The position numbers were made by a program, and so were the translations under genes. Source: Rhodothermales bacterium (lineage in GTDB: Bacteria > Bacteroidota > Rhodothermia > Rhodothermales > Bin80). From it: DNA of 52,482 nt. Location of the stretch: positions 1 through 52,482 of the forward strand of contig JAJEDR010000083.1 in NCBI GenBank assembly GCA_022821385.1, given 5' to 3'. Below, one piece after another: positions 7,969 to 17,188 of the stretch (within the stretch, counting starts at the first letter, position 1; each line of letters starts with the position of its first letter). Below the pieces are notes generated by a model. It was given only the letters and a program-made list of their open reading frames with translations, was not told the origin of the DNA and searched no databases.

Positions 7969-10587
7969 ATGGATCGACACAGTAACTTTTCCAACCGTGT
8001 ACGTGATGTGATCTCATACAGTCGTGATGAGGCTATTCGTCTTGGTCACGATTACATCGGTACCGAGCATCTTCTTCTTGGGTTGATCCGCGAAGGAGAG
8101 GGCGTGGCTGTTCGAATACTGCGCAACCTTGGCTGCGACTTGAATAGACTCAGGAAAAAGATTGAACATACGGTGCGTTCCGGTGGCGGCACACTCACCG
8201 TCGGCAACCTCCCGCTGACAAAACAGGCAGAAAAAGTACTCCGTATTACCTACCTGGAAGCCAAACTCTACAAATCGGATGTGATCGGTACCGAGCACCT
8301 CCTACTGAGTCTGCTTCGAGATGATGACAATGTGGCTGCACAAATACTTGGGGGCACATTCTCAATCACATATGAAGTGCTGCGCAAAGAACTGGATGCG
8401 ATTCTCTCTGGCGGATCACCAAGCAGGCGCACGAATGAGCCCCGACGTGGCGGACCGACGCAGAGCAGTCGCGGTCCTCAGAAACCACGAGATTCGAAGT
8501 CCAAAACGCCGGTACTGGATAATTTTGGGCGTGACCTGACCCGACTCGCGGATAAAGGAGAGTTGGACCCTGTGATTGGCCGACATAAAGAGATTGCCAG
8601 AGTAGCTCAGGTTCTCAGTCGCCGCAAGAAAAACAACCCTATCCTGATTGGCGAGCCTGGTGTAGGTAAAACCGCCATTGCAGAAGGCCTCGCGATGCGC
8701 ATAACACAGCGTAAAGTCTCTCGTGTCCTGCATGAAAAACGCATCATAACCCTTGACCTTGCTGCGCTGGTCGCAGGGACCAAGTATCGCGGGCAGTTTG
8801 AAGAACGCCTGAAGGCCGTGATGACGGAGCTGGAAAAAAGCCCGGAGGTAATCCTCTTTATTGATGAGGTTCACACCATTGTCGGCGCGGGCAGTGCCTC
8901 AGGTTCGCTAGATGCATCCAATATGTTCAAGCCGGCACTGGCCCGAGGAGAGCTACAATGTATCGGAGCCACCACGCTGGATGAGTATAGACAATATGTC
9001 GAGAAGGATGGTGCCCTCGACCGACGGTTCCAGAAAATCCTGGTTGATCCGTCCACACCGGAGGAAACGCTGGAAATCCTACGCCAGATAAAAGATCGAT
9101 ATGAGGATCACCATAACGTTATCTACCAGGACGATGCATTAGCGTTGGCTGTGTCCCTCTCAGAACGATATATCACTGACCGTCATCTCCCTGATAAGGC
9201 ACTTGATATTATTGACGAAGCTGGCGCCTGCGTCCATCTGGGTAATATTCACGTACCGGATCATATTATCGAACTGGAAAACCAGATTGAAGCAACGCGG
9301 AAAACAAAAATCGAAGTGGTCACTCAACAACAGTTTGAGGAAGCCGCCCGCTTGCGCGATGAAGAGACGAAACTCCAGGAACAACTGGATAAGGCCAAAA
9401 GTGAATGGCAGCATCTGGCCGAGGAGGAGCGCTTTGATGTCACCACAGCAGATATAACTGCAACGGTGGCCATGATGACCGGCATCCCGCTCGAAAGATT
9501 GTCCGAGCCCGAGCAGGAAAAGCTGCTGAGCATGGAAACTGCCCTCCAGAAATACATCGTAGGCCAGGACGAACCAATCACAAAGCTCTCCAAGGCGATT
9601 CGCCGTACACGGGCCGGAATCAAAGATCCCAGTCGACCCATTGGATCGTTCATCTTCCTCGGACCTACTGGGGTTGGAAAAACAGAACTGGCAAAAGTGC
9701 TCACCGAATACCTGTTTGATTCCACTGACGCACTCGTTCGTGTCGACATGAGTGAGTACATGGAGAAGTTTGCAGTGAGCCGTCTGGTTGGCGCGCCTCC
9801 AGGATATGTGGGCTACGATGAAGGCGGACAGCTAACCGAAAAAGTTCGTCGTAAACCGTTCTCGGTTGTACTGCTGGACGAGATCGAAAAAGCCCACCCC
9901 GATGTGTTTAACATCTTGCTGCAGGTTCTTGATGATGGCGTGCTGACCGACGGAAGTGGTCGGCGGGTTGATTTTCGTAATACGGTCGTTATCATGACCA
10001 GCAACATTGGTGCAAGAGATATACGTAATTCCGGTTTGGGGTTAGGTTTTTCGCAAAGCTCGGAGGCCTTTGATTACCAGGCGATGAAGAGCACCATTGA
10101 AACCGCCTTGAAGGATGTGTTTAATCCCGAATTTCTGAATAGGGTTGATGATGTGATCGTCTTTCACTCCCTGGAAAGAAAACACATCTACCAGATTATT
10201 GAGCTGCTCTCCGAGGAACTCCTTACACGCGTCAAGGCGCTCGGAATTTCCGTTGAATTGCAACCCTCTGCAAATGATTTTCTCGTCGAAAAAGGCTATG
10301 ACGCCAAGTTCGGTGCCCGACCACTCAAGCGTGCAATCCAGCGCTACCTAGAGGATCCGCTGGCGGAAGTGATTCTTGAACAGAGCTTGGGGAACGGAGA
10401 CCGAATCCTGGTCGACTACGCTTCCCCGGCCGAGACTCTTTCTCTTGAGGTCGAAAGAGCACCAACGCCCCCTCCAGAGGCTGAAGAACCTCAGAAAGAG
10501 AGGGAGTCCCTTTCTCTTGAGGCCGAAACAGCGTCGATGCCCCTTCCAGAAGCTGGGGAACCTCAGGAAGAAGGAGATTCTGAATAG
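7969..10587 (+). CDS. clpC: ATP-dependent Clp protease ATP-binding subunit ClpC
   Basis: An 872-residue Hsp100 unfoldase that feeds substrates to ClpP. Two N-terminal Clp repeats (EHLLLGL and EHLLLSL) are followed by AAA+ module 1 with Walker A GEPGVGKT near residue 228. A UVR-like middle segment ([13 protein letters not shown]) comes next, then AAA+ module 2 with Walker A GPTGVGKT near residue 565 and a D2-small domain. The M domain with the UVR motif distinguishes ClpC from ClpA. ATG 7969 is chosen because the Clp-N domain begins shortly after ([14 protein letters not shown]) and because it clears the upstream stop. The tail is odd: two 24-residue acidic, proline-rich repeats after the normal end make the protein longer than usual. 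No clpP or mcsAB is nearby. Confidence 0.95.
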   Translation: MDRHSNFSNRVRDVISYSRDEAIRLGHDYIGTEHLLLGLIREGEGVAVRILRNLGCDLNRLRKKIEHTVRSGGGTLTVGNLPLTKQAEKVLRITYLEAKLYKSDVIGTEHLLLSLLRDDDNVAAQILGGTFSITYEVLRKELDAILSGGSPSRRTNEPRRGGPTQSSRGPQKPRDSKSKTPVLDNFGRDLTRLADKGELDPVIGRHKEIARVAQVLSRRKKNNPILIGEPGVGKTAIAEGLAMRITQRKVSRVLHEKRIITLDLAALVAGTKYRGQFEERLKAVMTELEKSPEVILFIDEVHTIVGAGSASGSLDASNMFKPALARGELQCIGATTLDEYRQYVEKDGALDRRFQKILVDPSTPEETLEILRQIKDRYEDHHNVIYQDDALALAVSLSERYITDRHLPDKALDIIDEAGACVHLGNIHVPDHIIELENQIEATRKTKIEVVTQQQFEEAARLRDEETKLQEQLDKAKSEWQHLAEEERFDVTTADITATVAMMTGIPLERLSEPEQEKLLSMETALQKYIVGQDEPITKLSKAIRRTRAGIKDPSRPIGSFIFLGPTGVGKTELAKVLTEYLFDSTDALVRVDMSEYMEKFAVSRLVGAPPGYVGYDEGGQLTEKVRRKPFSVVLLDEIEKAHPDVFNILLQVLDDGVLTDGSGRRVDFRNTVVIMTSNIGARDIRNSGLGLGFSQSSEAFDYQAMKSTIETALKDVFNPEFLNRVDDVIVFHSLERKHIYQIIELLSEELLTRVKALGISVELQPSANDFLVEKGYDAKFGARPLKRAIQRYLEDPLAEVILEQSLGNGDRILVDYASPAETLSLEVERAPTPPPEAEEPQKERESLSLEAETASMPLPEAGEPQEEGDSE
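10438..10581 (+). repeat. Two 72-bp direct repeats in the clpC tail
   Basis: Units at 10438-10509 and 10510-10581 each begin with codons for LSLE and encode an acidic Pro/Glu-rich 24-residue segment (…PPPEAEEPQ… and …PLPEAGEPQ…). The spacing is exactly 72 bases, so the frame is kept. The copies have diverged by several substitutions, so this is not a recent slip. Seen directly in the sequence. Confidence 0.85.
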
Positions 10588-10594
10588 CGATCTC

Positions 10595-11695
10595 ATGATT
10601 GAGCGCGTTGCCATAATCGGCATCGGCTTGATTGGCGGGTCGCTCGCTCTGGCCTGGAAAGAGCGTTTACCAAATTTGCATGTCACGGGGTTTGATAAAC
10701 CGGACGTGCTCGATCAAGCAATTAAGCGGGGGGTGATTGACCACGGAGCCAGGTCAGTGGCCGATGCGGTACTCCAGGCTGATGCTGTATTCTTGGCGGT
10801 TCCACTCAATGCTCTGGAGCCGGTACTGGGCGCACTTGCTCCGCACCTGCGGCCCAATACTGTAGTAACCGATGTGGGATCTGTAAAGCAACCTGTGATC
10901 AAAGCAGCAGCGCACCTCCTGCCAGACAGTATCCGTTTCATCGGAGGGCATCCCATGACCGGATCTGAACAGAGTGGCCTAAAGGGAGCAGACTCTTTTC
11001 TCTTTGAAAATGCTGTTTACGTCCTCTGCCCAGACGGGCAGGAAGACTCCGACGCCTATCGTACGCTGACGTATCTCGTGGAGTCCACAGGAGCACGAGT
11101 ACTTTCCATGGACAGCGTACAGCATGATCGTGTGGTCGCCTGTGTCAGTCACCTACCGCAGCTTTTGGCCACAAATCTGATGAACATTGCGGCCGACCGA
11201 AGCCAGGCTAACCCAATCACTTTGCAGTTGGCCGCAGGTGGATTCAGGGACATGACGAGAATTGCCTCCTCGCCTTTTGAGATGTGGTCTGCTGTCCTTG
11301 AAGCTAATCGCACGGACGTTGGAACAGCACTTGATGAATTGATTTACGCCTTGGAATTCACGCGGAAACAACTGCACTACGGCGGTGATCTTCAGGAGCT
11401 CCGTCCTATATTTGAGCGGGCGCGCGCGATCCGCAAAGCCATCCCCCGGGATTTTAAGGGATTTCTTCGACCCTTGAGCGATGTATTCGTGTACGCAAAA
11501 GATCAGCCGGGAGTGCTGGCACATATCACAGGAACGCTTTTTAAGCAGGGGATCAGCATCAAAGACATTGAGCTGCTCAAAATTCGTGAGGGTACTGGCG
11601 GCGCATTCAGGATAAGTCTGGAGGACGATAGGACGGCCGACGCGGCGGTAGCAGCGTTAAAGTCACAAGGTTGCCGCGCGCACAGACTCCCATAA
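10595..11695 (+). CDS. tyrA: Prephenate dehydrogenase with C-terminal ACT domain
   Basis: A 366-residue enzyme that converts prephenate to 4-hydroxyphenylpyruvate using NAD(P)+, the committed step to tyrosine. The N-terminal Rossmann motif is AIIGIGLIGGSLA. GGHPMTGSEQSG is the conserved substrate-binding block, and SHLPQLLATNL follows in the helical dimer domain. The last ~70 residues (VFVYAKDQPGVLAHITGTLF) form an ACT domain, implying amino-acid feedback control. ATG 10595 lies directly before the Rossmann strand and 7 bases after the clpC stop. The open frame extends far upstream but only as an out-of-frame shadow of clpC. gcvT follows after 10 bases, so the genes probably share a transcript. 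Confidence 0.94.
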   Translation: MIERVAIIGIGLIGGSLALAWKERLPNLHVTGFDKPDVLDQAIKRGVIDHGARSVADAVLQADAVFLAVPLNALEPVLGALAPHLRPNTVVTDVGSVKQPVIKAAAHLLPDSIRFIGGHPMTGSEQSGLKGADSFLFENAVYVLCPDGQEDSDAYRTLTYLVESTGARVLSMDSVQHDRVVACVSHLPQLLATNLMNIAADRSQANPITLQLAAGGFRDMTRIASSPFEMWSAVLEANRTDVGTALDELIYALEFTRKQLHYGGDLQELRPIFERARAIRKAIPRDFKGFLRPLSDVFVYAKDQPGVLAHITGTLFKQGISIKDIELLKIREGTGGAFRISLEDDRTADAAVAALKSQGCRAHRLP

Positions 11696-11705
11696 TTCTA
11701 GAGGT

Positions 11706-12818
11706 ATGTCACGTAAACTCGCACTAAATGAAACGCATGTAGCTCAAGGGGGCCGTATGGTCGACTTTGCCGGCTACAGTATGCCACTGCAGTACTCCAG
11801 TATTCTGGATGAACATAAGGCCGTTCGCAAGTCCGCGGGATTATTTGACGTAAGCCACATGGGAGAAATCTTTGCCATGGGAACGACGGCAGATGATTTT
11901 GTGCAGCACCTGGTAACCAATGATGTCTCCCGGCTGAGTATTGGGAAAGCAATGTACACCCTGATGTGCAATGAGACAGGAGGAGTGATTGATGACCTGC
12001 TCGTGTACAAAGTCAATCATGGTGCCTACATGCTCGTGGTCAATGCATCCAATACGGAGAAGGACTTTGAGTGGATGCAGGCCAATAACCCTATGGGCGC
12101 AGATCTGCATGATGTATCGGATCAAATGGGACTACTCGCATTGCAGGGACCAGACTCGCTGAAGATTGGAGCCGAACTCCTGGGAGAACCTGTTCACCAA
12201 TTATCAAATTTTCACTTCCTGCGACCGGCCGCGGGTGAATTCATGGGCTTCAATAAGGTGATCGTTTCCCGGACTGGCTACACCGGAGAGGTCGGGCTTG
12301 AGTTTTATGTTGAATCTGAAAATACCAGTGCACTTTGGGATGCGATTATGGCGGCCGGTTCGGACTACAACCTGCCGCCTGTCGGCCTTGGGGCGCGAGA
12401 CACACTTCGGCTTGAAGCAGGTTTCTGCCTATACGGAAATGAGCTAACCGAAAATATCAACCCCTATGAGGCCGGCTTGGGCTGGGTTACCAAACTGCAG
12501 AAGGGAGCATTTGTCGGCCGGGAGGCTCTACAGAGCATCAAAGCCAGTGGCCCTGAGCGCCGTCTGGTTGGCCTAGTCATGGACGGGAGAGGAATACCTA
12601 GATCAGGCTACACGGTCGTTTCTGAAGCTGGACAACCTATTGGTCATGTCACCAGCGGATCCCAGTCTCCCACACTGAGTTGTGGTATAGCACTCGCGTA
12701 TGTTCCAAACAATCCGGCGTTCACAACTCCCGGGAGTAAGGTAGGTATATGTATCCGATCCCGAACACTGGATGCGTTTGTGCGGAAATTACCATTTCAC
12801 AGGAAGCCGACTAGATAG
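11706..12818 (+). CDS. gcvT: Glycine cleavage system aminomethyltransferase (T protein)
   Basis: A 370-residue T protein that takes the aminomethyl group from lipoylated GcvH, forming 5,10-methylene-tetrahydrofolate and ammonia. Diagnostic blocks are MVDFAGYSMPLQY near the start, FDVSHMGEI, GYTGEVGLEFY, LGARDTLRLEAGFCLYG and the C-terminal IGHVTSGSQSPTL. All are intact and the length is normal. It starts 10 bases after tyrA. The other gcv genes are not in the window, so the system is dispersed here. No glycine riboswitch is seen in the tiny upstream gap. Confidence 0.96.
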   Translation: MSRKLALNETHVAQGGRMVDFAGYSMPLQYSSILDEHKAVRKSAGLFDVSHMGEIFAMGTTADDFVQHLVTNDVSRLSIGKAMYTLMCNETGGVIDDLLVYKVNHGAYMLVVNASNTEKDFEWMQANNPMGADLHDVSDQMGLLALQGPDSLKIGAELLGEPVHQLSNFHFLRPAAGEFMGFNKVIVSRTGYTGEVGLEFYVESENTSALWDAIMAAGSDYNLPPVGLGARDTLRLEAGFCLYGNELTENINPYEAGLGWVTKLQKGAFVGREALQSIKASGPERRLVGLVMDGRGIPRSGYTVVSEAGQPIGHVTSGSQSPTLSCGIALAYVPNNPAFTTPGSKVGICIRSRTLDAFVRKLPFHRKPTR

Positions 12819-12882
12819 ATATAATACCCTGCGTCGTATCTTGGTTGGTCTGTACATTTTATAAATTTGAAGTTTTTCTTTA

Positions 12883-15309
12883 ATGGCCGATCGTAAAGCC
12901 AACCGCAGGCGAGGCAGTTCGACCTCATCCAAGACTAAACCACGCTCAAAAACCAGAAGAAGACAGGAAGTTCTGGGGATTCTCATACTCACACTCGGAG
13001 TCTTTCTTGCTATTGCCGGCGGTACCTACTCTTCATCAGACAGTACTCTTATTGAGGGGAAATCTTTCTGGGAATTACTATTCCCCCTTGAGGGTATATC
13101 CGTCAACAACGCTGTAGGAGCTGTTGGGGCGTGGCTTGCACATGCAATTGTACCTTCTTTTTTCGGGTATACCTCCCTCTTCCTGACTATTATCGTACTC
13201 CTGTGCGGCTACACCGTCCTCAGAAAGCGACCACTGAGGGCCATCTGGATACCCGCGATACATGTGATCTGGATCGTTTGTCTAGGCGCTATCATATTTG
13301 GTCGTCTCAGCTTATACGCGCCTATGTCTGAACTAGAGATCTGGGCAGGTGATTTTGGTTTTCGGGCAGCATTCTGGTTGAATGAAATAGTAGGCTGGCT
13401 TGGATCATGGGTCATCCTGGGCGCTAGTCTCGTTGTTGGGCTGATGCTAACCATTAATCCGGACATTCAGCATTGGCTGGACCGACCAGAGCAGGTATGG
13501 AAAACTATGTCTCGGGTGATGAAGGAACACCGAGAGAAATCCAGAGAAGAGCGTGCGGAGGAGAAGGCTTCTGGCAAGGATCGATTGCAATCAACCTGGG
13601 AAGATCTTGACCCCCAGTCCTCTCCTGTATCGGTGGATACACGCTCTAATAACGCGGATTCCGAACCTGAGCAGAATGTCGAACTAGAACAACCACGAGC
13701 AACGACCCTCCCTGCTGATAAACCTACTATGGAGGTTGATCAAACCGGCTTGGAGCTCAAGGTTACCGGACAGATTACTGAGGAGGCAGGGCATGCATCG
13801 AGATCCCGGAGCACTCAAATTGCGGGCGTAGGTAAGTACAAGTTCCCACATATTCGACTGCTGGAAGCTCCAAAGGAAACCGAGCAAGAGATTGACTATG
13901 AGGAGTTGGAAGAGAACAAGATCAAACTCGTCGAAAAACTCGCCCGACACAAGATTGAAATCATTGAGGTAAACGCCAAAGTGGGGCCTACCGTCACGCT
14001 CTATGAACTTACGCCTGCTCCCGGTGTGAAGGTCAGTCGTATCAAGTCACTGGAAGATGACTTGGCTATGGCTATGGCTGCGCAGGGAATTCGGATGATT
14101 GTCCCTATCCCCAATAAATCTGCCGTTGGCGTAGAAATACCGAACAGGCAGAGAGAGCTTGTGCGAGTTCGATCAGTGATCAATACAACTCGGTTCCAAG
14201 AGTCCAATATGGAGCTGCCCGTTGTGCTGGGCAAGACCATTGAGGGAGGTGTCTTCGTGCAGGACCTCACCAAAATGCCACACTTATTGATCGCAGGAGC
14301 TACAGGATCCGGTAAATCCGTCGGTCTCAATACGTTGATCACGGGGCTTCTATATGCATGTGCTCCGTCGGATCTGAAATTCGTGATGATTGACCCAAAA
14401 AAGGTTGAGCTTCAGCAGTATGAGGAGCTTGAGCATCATTTTCTGGCCATGCCGGAGGACGGGAGCGACGCCATTACCACGGAGGTTGAAGACGCGCTCA
14501 ACATCCTGAAAGCCTGTGAACAGGAAATGGATGCGCGTTATGATCTTCTCAAAGACGCTGGTGTGCGCGGAATCAAGAGTTACAATACCCGATATTCTGA
14601 GGGGGCACTTGACCCTGCCGATGGCCACAAATATCTTCCATACGTTGTGGTGATCATTGATGAGCTGGCTGACCTTATGCTAACTGCAGGAAAGGAAGTT
14701 GAAGCACCCATCGCGCGACTTGCCCAGAAGGCGCGGGCTATAGGCATTCACTTGATCTTGGCAACCCAACGCCCGTCTGTGGATGTGATCACTGGACTCA
14801 TCAAAGCAAATTTCCCCTCTCGTGTCGCTTTCCAGGTTGCCTCTAAAGTTGATGCACGGACTATCCTTGACCAGAATGGAGCTGAGCAGCTGGTTGGTAA
14901 TGGAGATATGTTGTATATGAATAGCAGCAGAGTCCTGCGCCTGCAGGGACCTTTTGTTTCTGGCAAGGAGATTGATCGATTGATTGATTATATCAGGAAG
15001 CAGCCGGAGCCAAGCTCATATCGGTTACCCAAGGTCGAACTTGAGCCCGCCAAGGGCTCTTCCTACGACCAGTCGTTTCAGGACGGCGCCACGGATCAGT
15101 TCTTTGAGGAAGCTGCACGAATCATTGTGCGGGAACAGCAGGGTTCTGTTTCATTGATTCAGCGCAAGTTATCTATTGGCTATACACGGGCCGCTCGGAT
15201 CGTTGATCAGCTGGAGCAGGCCGGTGTCGTCGGACCACCTGCCGGAGCTAAACCACGTGACGTGCTTGTAGCTAGCGAGGTTGCCCTTGAGCGGCTCCTG
15301 CATGGCTGA
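12883..15309 (+). CDS. ftsK: DNA translocase FtsK/SpoIIIE
   Basis: An 808-residue membrane-anchored DNA pump that clears chromosomes from the division septum. A basic N-terminus precedes about four hydrophobic segments within the first ~190 residues (for example VLGILILTLGVFLAIAG). An acidic, charged linker spans roughly residues 205-310. The motor domain has Walker A GATGSGKSVGLN near residue 471, Walker B VVIIDELADLM and the LATQRPSVDVITG block. A C-terminal winged helix (gamma domain, SLIQRKLSIGYTRAARIVDQLE) reads polarity sequences. The length is shorter than E. coli FtsK because the linker is short, as is common in Bacteroidota. It sits 64 bases after gcvT. Confidence 0.96.
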   Translation: MADRKANRRRGSSTSSKTKPRSKTRRRQEVLGILILTLGVFLAIAGGTYSSSDSTLIEGKSFWELLFPLEGISVNNAVGAVGAWLAHAIVPSFFGYTSLFLTIIVLLCGYTVLRKRPLRAIWIPAIHVIWIVCLGAIIFGRLSLYAPMSELEIWAGDFGFRAAFWLNEIVGWLGSWVILGASLVVGLMLTINPDIQHWLDRPEQVWKTMSRVMKEHREKSREERAEEKASGKDRLQSTWEDLDPQSSPVSVDTRSNNADSEPEQNVELEQPRATTLPADKPTMEVDQTGLELKVTGQITEEAGHASRSRSTQIAGVGKYKFPHIRLLEAPKETEQEIDYEELEENKIKLVEKLARHKIEIIEVNAKVGPTVTLYELTPAPGVKVSRIKSLEDDLAMAMAAQGIRMIVPIPNKSAVGVEIPNRQRELVRVRSVINTTRFQESNMELPVVLGKTIEGGVFVQDLTKMPHLLIAGATGSGKSVGLNTLITGLLYACAPSDLKFVMIDPKKVELQQYEELEHHFLAMPEDGSDAITTEVEDALNILKACEQEMDARYDLLKDAGVRGIKSYNTRYSEGALDPADGHKYLPYVVVIIDELADLMLTAGKEVEAPIARLAQKARAIGIHLILATQRPSVDVITGLIKANFPSRVAFQVASKVDARTILDQNGAEQLVGNGDMLYMNSSRVLRLQGPFVSGKEIDRLIDYIRKQPEPSSYRLPKVELEPAKGSSYDQSFQDGATDQFFEEAARIIVREQQGSVSLIQRKLSIGYTRAARIVDQLEQAGVVGPPAGAKPRDVLVASEVALERLLHG

Positions 15310-15348
15310 TCTTTTCTTTTCAATCCATTAACATTTCACGTTCAGTAT

Positions 15349-15846
15349 ATGAAGCCTTTAGTCGGAATCCTAATGGGGAGTGACTCTGATCTCCCCATCA
15401 TGCGCAAAGCCGCAGATATTCTGAAGTCTTTTGACGTTCCCTATGAATTAAATGTCATGAGCGCACACCGTACACCTGATCGTGCGCATCAGTATGCAAC
15501 TACTGCTCATACCCGGGGGATCAAAGTATTGATTGCCGGTGCAGGTGTAGCGGCACATTTGGCAGGTGTGCTCGCAGCCAACACCCCCCTCCCCGTGCTT
15601 GGCGTACCAATCAATTCCGGTGCACTTCAAGGCCTTGATGCCCTTCTGGCCACCGTACAGATGCCAAGCGGCATTCCTGTCGGAGCCTTGGCCATCGATG
15701 GCTCAAAGAACGCTGCTCTACTGGCGGTACAGATACTTGCCACATCCGATCCTGCACTTCAGCAGCGATTTATTGATTATAAAGCGGCCATGGTTGATCA
15801 GGTAGACATCAAGAATGCTCGCGTCCAAGAGCAACTGTTTGCCTGA
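15349..15846 (+). CDS. purE: N5-carboxyaminoimidazole ribonucleotide mutase
   Basis: A 165-residue class I PurE that interconverts N5-CAIR and CAIR in purine synthesis. The signature GSDSDLPIM opens the protein, SAHRTP is the catalytic His block, and GVPINSGALQGLDALLATVQMPSGIPV is the usual C-terminal core (present as a continuous block). No purK is adjacent. The last 62 codons and about 120 bases of downstream DNA recur at 24.3-24.6 kb at roughly 85% identity, so this gene's 3' end marks the left border of the CRISPR-Cas segment. The gene itself looks complete and functional. Confidence 0.95.
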   Translation: MKPLVGILMGSDSDLPIMRKAADILKSFDVPYELNVMSAHRTPDRAHQYATTAHTRGIKVLIAGAGVAAHLAGVLAANTPLPVLGVPINSGALQGLDALLATVQMPSGIPVGALAIDGSKNAALLAVQILATSDPALQQRFIDYKAAMVDQVDIKNARVQEQLFA

Positions 15847-15966
15847 CCTAGATTCGTCAGAGTGGGGCTTGTCCTTTGAATTGTAGCTCTGCAAGGTGGA
15901 GGATGCTCAAAGAATTTTTTCTTTGTGCTCATTTTTCAGCGTAGCTGAACCGCGAGTGGATTGCTT
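15662..15966 (+). repeat. Direct repeat copy A: purE 3' end plus downstream flank
   Basis: This block matches 24297-24601 with a constant offset of 8635 bases through the coding part. By eye there are about 26 mismatches in the 185 coding bases, and further matching blocks beyond the stop (for example CTCTGCAAGGTGGAG and TGAACCGCG). Similarity begins abruptly inside purE at TGCCAAGCGG and fades near 15966. It brackets the CRISPR-Cas locus on the left. Confidence 0.85.
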
Positions 15967-16041
15967 GCAATTCTACTAGCGGAAAACACGCCGACACGAA
16001 CCGCTCCGCAATGCAGAAACACTCCACTGATATACCGGGGA

Positions 16042-16516
16042 GCGCACAACTAAGGCCGAGGCAAAACCCCGGCGACACCAATCTGACCTTCGCGAGAAAG
16101 AAGCAAGGCAAGTCCGCTCAACTAAGGCCGAGGCATAACCCCGGCGACACCCAATAAAACTTGCAACATTGCAACCTAGTCATTATATGCCTAGCTAAGG
16201 CCGAGGCATAAACCCCGGCGACACATCAGGAGCAGGATAATTCAAGAGAAATACCACCCTCGCTCAACTAAGGCCGAGGTATACACCCCGGCGACACGCC
16301 TAAACAGTATAAGACATAGACAAGTCCCAAAGTCCGCTCAACAAAGGCCGAGGCATATCCTCGGCTACACAGAGAAACATCACCGCAAACGCAAATCCTC
16401 AACCGCGCTCAACTAAGGCCGAGGCATAAACCCCGGCGACACTTGAAAATCGCTATGAAAAAAACCGGACAGAAAAAACCGCTCAACTAAGGCCAAGGCA
16501 TAAACCCCGGCGACAC
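16042..16516. CRISPR. CRISPR array, seven repeats, subtype I-G locus
   Basis: Repeats of 36-37 bases lie at 16042-16078, 16115-16150, 16188-16224, 16261-16297, 16335-16370, 16406-16442 and 16480-16516, with six unique spacers of 35-37 bases. The core on the plus strand is CTAAGGCCGAGG…CCCCGGCGACAC. The two halves GCCGAGG and CCCCGGC form a 7-bp stem (one G-U on the RNA) around an ATAAA-type loop. Only the sixth repeat fits the consensus perfectly. The first, third and fifth carry several changes. A possible further decayed repeat end (CGCCGACAC) lies at 15989-15997. The cas operon runs toward the array from the right, so the leader is probably at 16517-16709 with crRNA on the minus strand; this orientation is inferred. 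Confidence 0.95.
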
Positions 16517-16709
16517 TCCCTAAATGTGCAATCTGGGCTAATATGGAATATCTTGTTATCCCGTCTGGAAAATACAAGCCCTGCACTGACAATAATAACA
16601 TCAACTGGCATTTATTGGACGAGATAGCCCGCATCCACGGCAAGATCTAGTGCACATTACCAAAGTTCTCCAGGCAAGTGCACAGAATCACACGAGGTTC
16701 GCAGACACG
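16517..16709 (-). promoter_or_regulatory. Probable CRISPR leader region
   Basis: About 190 bases between the last repeat and cas2, with no gene. It contains an inverted pair of GTGCAC hexamers about 28 bases apart (near 16650 and 16678). Leaders usually lie between the adaptation genes and the array, which is the reason for this call. No promoter boxes could be fixed. Confidence 0.35.
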
Positions 16710-16988
16710 TTAGGGTACCCAAGGATCACCTAGCTTGTGAAATGCCGAATCGCGCCTTTGAGTCATCCATATTACCGGGAAACCGATCAGGACAGAGTCA
16801 ACTTGATCATAAATTTCATTTTCGACCTCTGTAATCATTTTGGCGAATCGAGTAGGTGACAGTCTACATTCGAAGATTGAGGACTGTATGCGTTGCCCAT
16901 AACTTACACAGACCTCTGCAATACGTGTCAGTCCTGAAGCCCCGGAATATTCCGTGTCAGCGATATTATATGCTGCAAGAATGTCCAT
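16710..16988 (-). CDS. cas2: CRISPR-associated Cas2 (possibly frame-damaged)
   Basis: A 92-residue Cas2, normally the structural centre of the Cas1-Cas2 spacer integrase. MDILAAYNIADTE, RIAEVCVSYGQRIQSSIFEC and LSPTRFAKM match Cas2. The usual acidic residue of the first strand (YDI) is Asn here (YNI). After DSVLI the annotated frame reads GFPVIWMTQRRD, which is not Cas2-like. The -1 frame over 16785-16726 reads RFPGNMDDSKARFGISQAR, which looks more natural after DSVLIY, suggesting a small deletion near 16785. ATG 16988 is preferred over longer starts because it follows the Cas1 remnant stop at 16994 directly. Cas2 family is confident; whether it is functional is doubtful, as no Cas1 core is present. 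Confidence 0.75.
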   Translation of the reverse strand: MDILAAYNIADTEYSGASGLTRIAEVCVSYGQRIQSSIFECRLSPTRFAKMITEVENEIYDQVDSVLIGFPVIWMTQRRDSAFHKLGDPWVP

Positions 16989-16993
16989 TAGCC

Positions 16994-17188
16994 CTATGGT
17001 AAGATAAATGGGGGATGTGGTGGTAGATCCCCTCGTAGATAACGAGCCAGTAAAGTGGCCTGCATTGATGGCAATTCCCAACGACCAACAAGTCGGCCCA
17101 GGAGTTGATGTCGGATTTCAGTTTCCTCGTGCTCCTCCCAGATTTTAACTAGTTTTGTTCGTCCAAAGACAATAGGATTAACACTCAC
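16994..17188 (-). pseudogene. cas1: C-terminal remnant of Cas1 (from a cas4-cas1 gene)
   Basis: A 64-codon frame between csb3 and cas2. Its sequence (FGRTKLVKIWEE, then LQ-type helix QATLLARYLRGDLPPHPPF) resembles the extreme C-terminus of Cas1 proteins, which reads roughly qARLLARaLrGeiP-YPPF. The catalytic Glu, His and Asp of Cas1 lie N-terminal to this part and are absent, as is any Cas4 domain. The frame is closed by a stop three codons upstream. A GTG at 17188 overlaps the csb3 stop (GTGA), so the stub may still be translated by coupling. The normal I-G gene here is a cas4-cas1 fusion, so about 500 codons appear to be deleted. Identification is by eye from motif memory. Confidence 0.6.
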
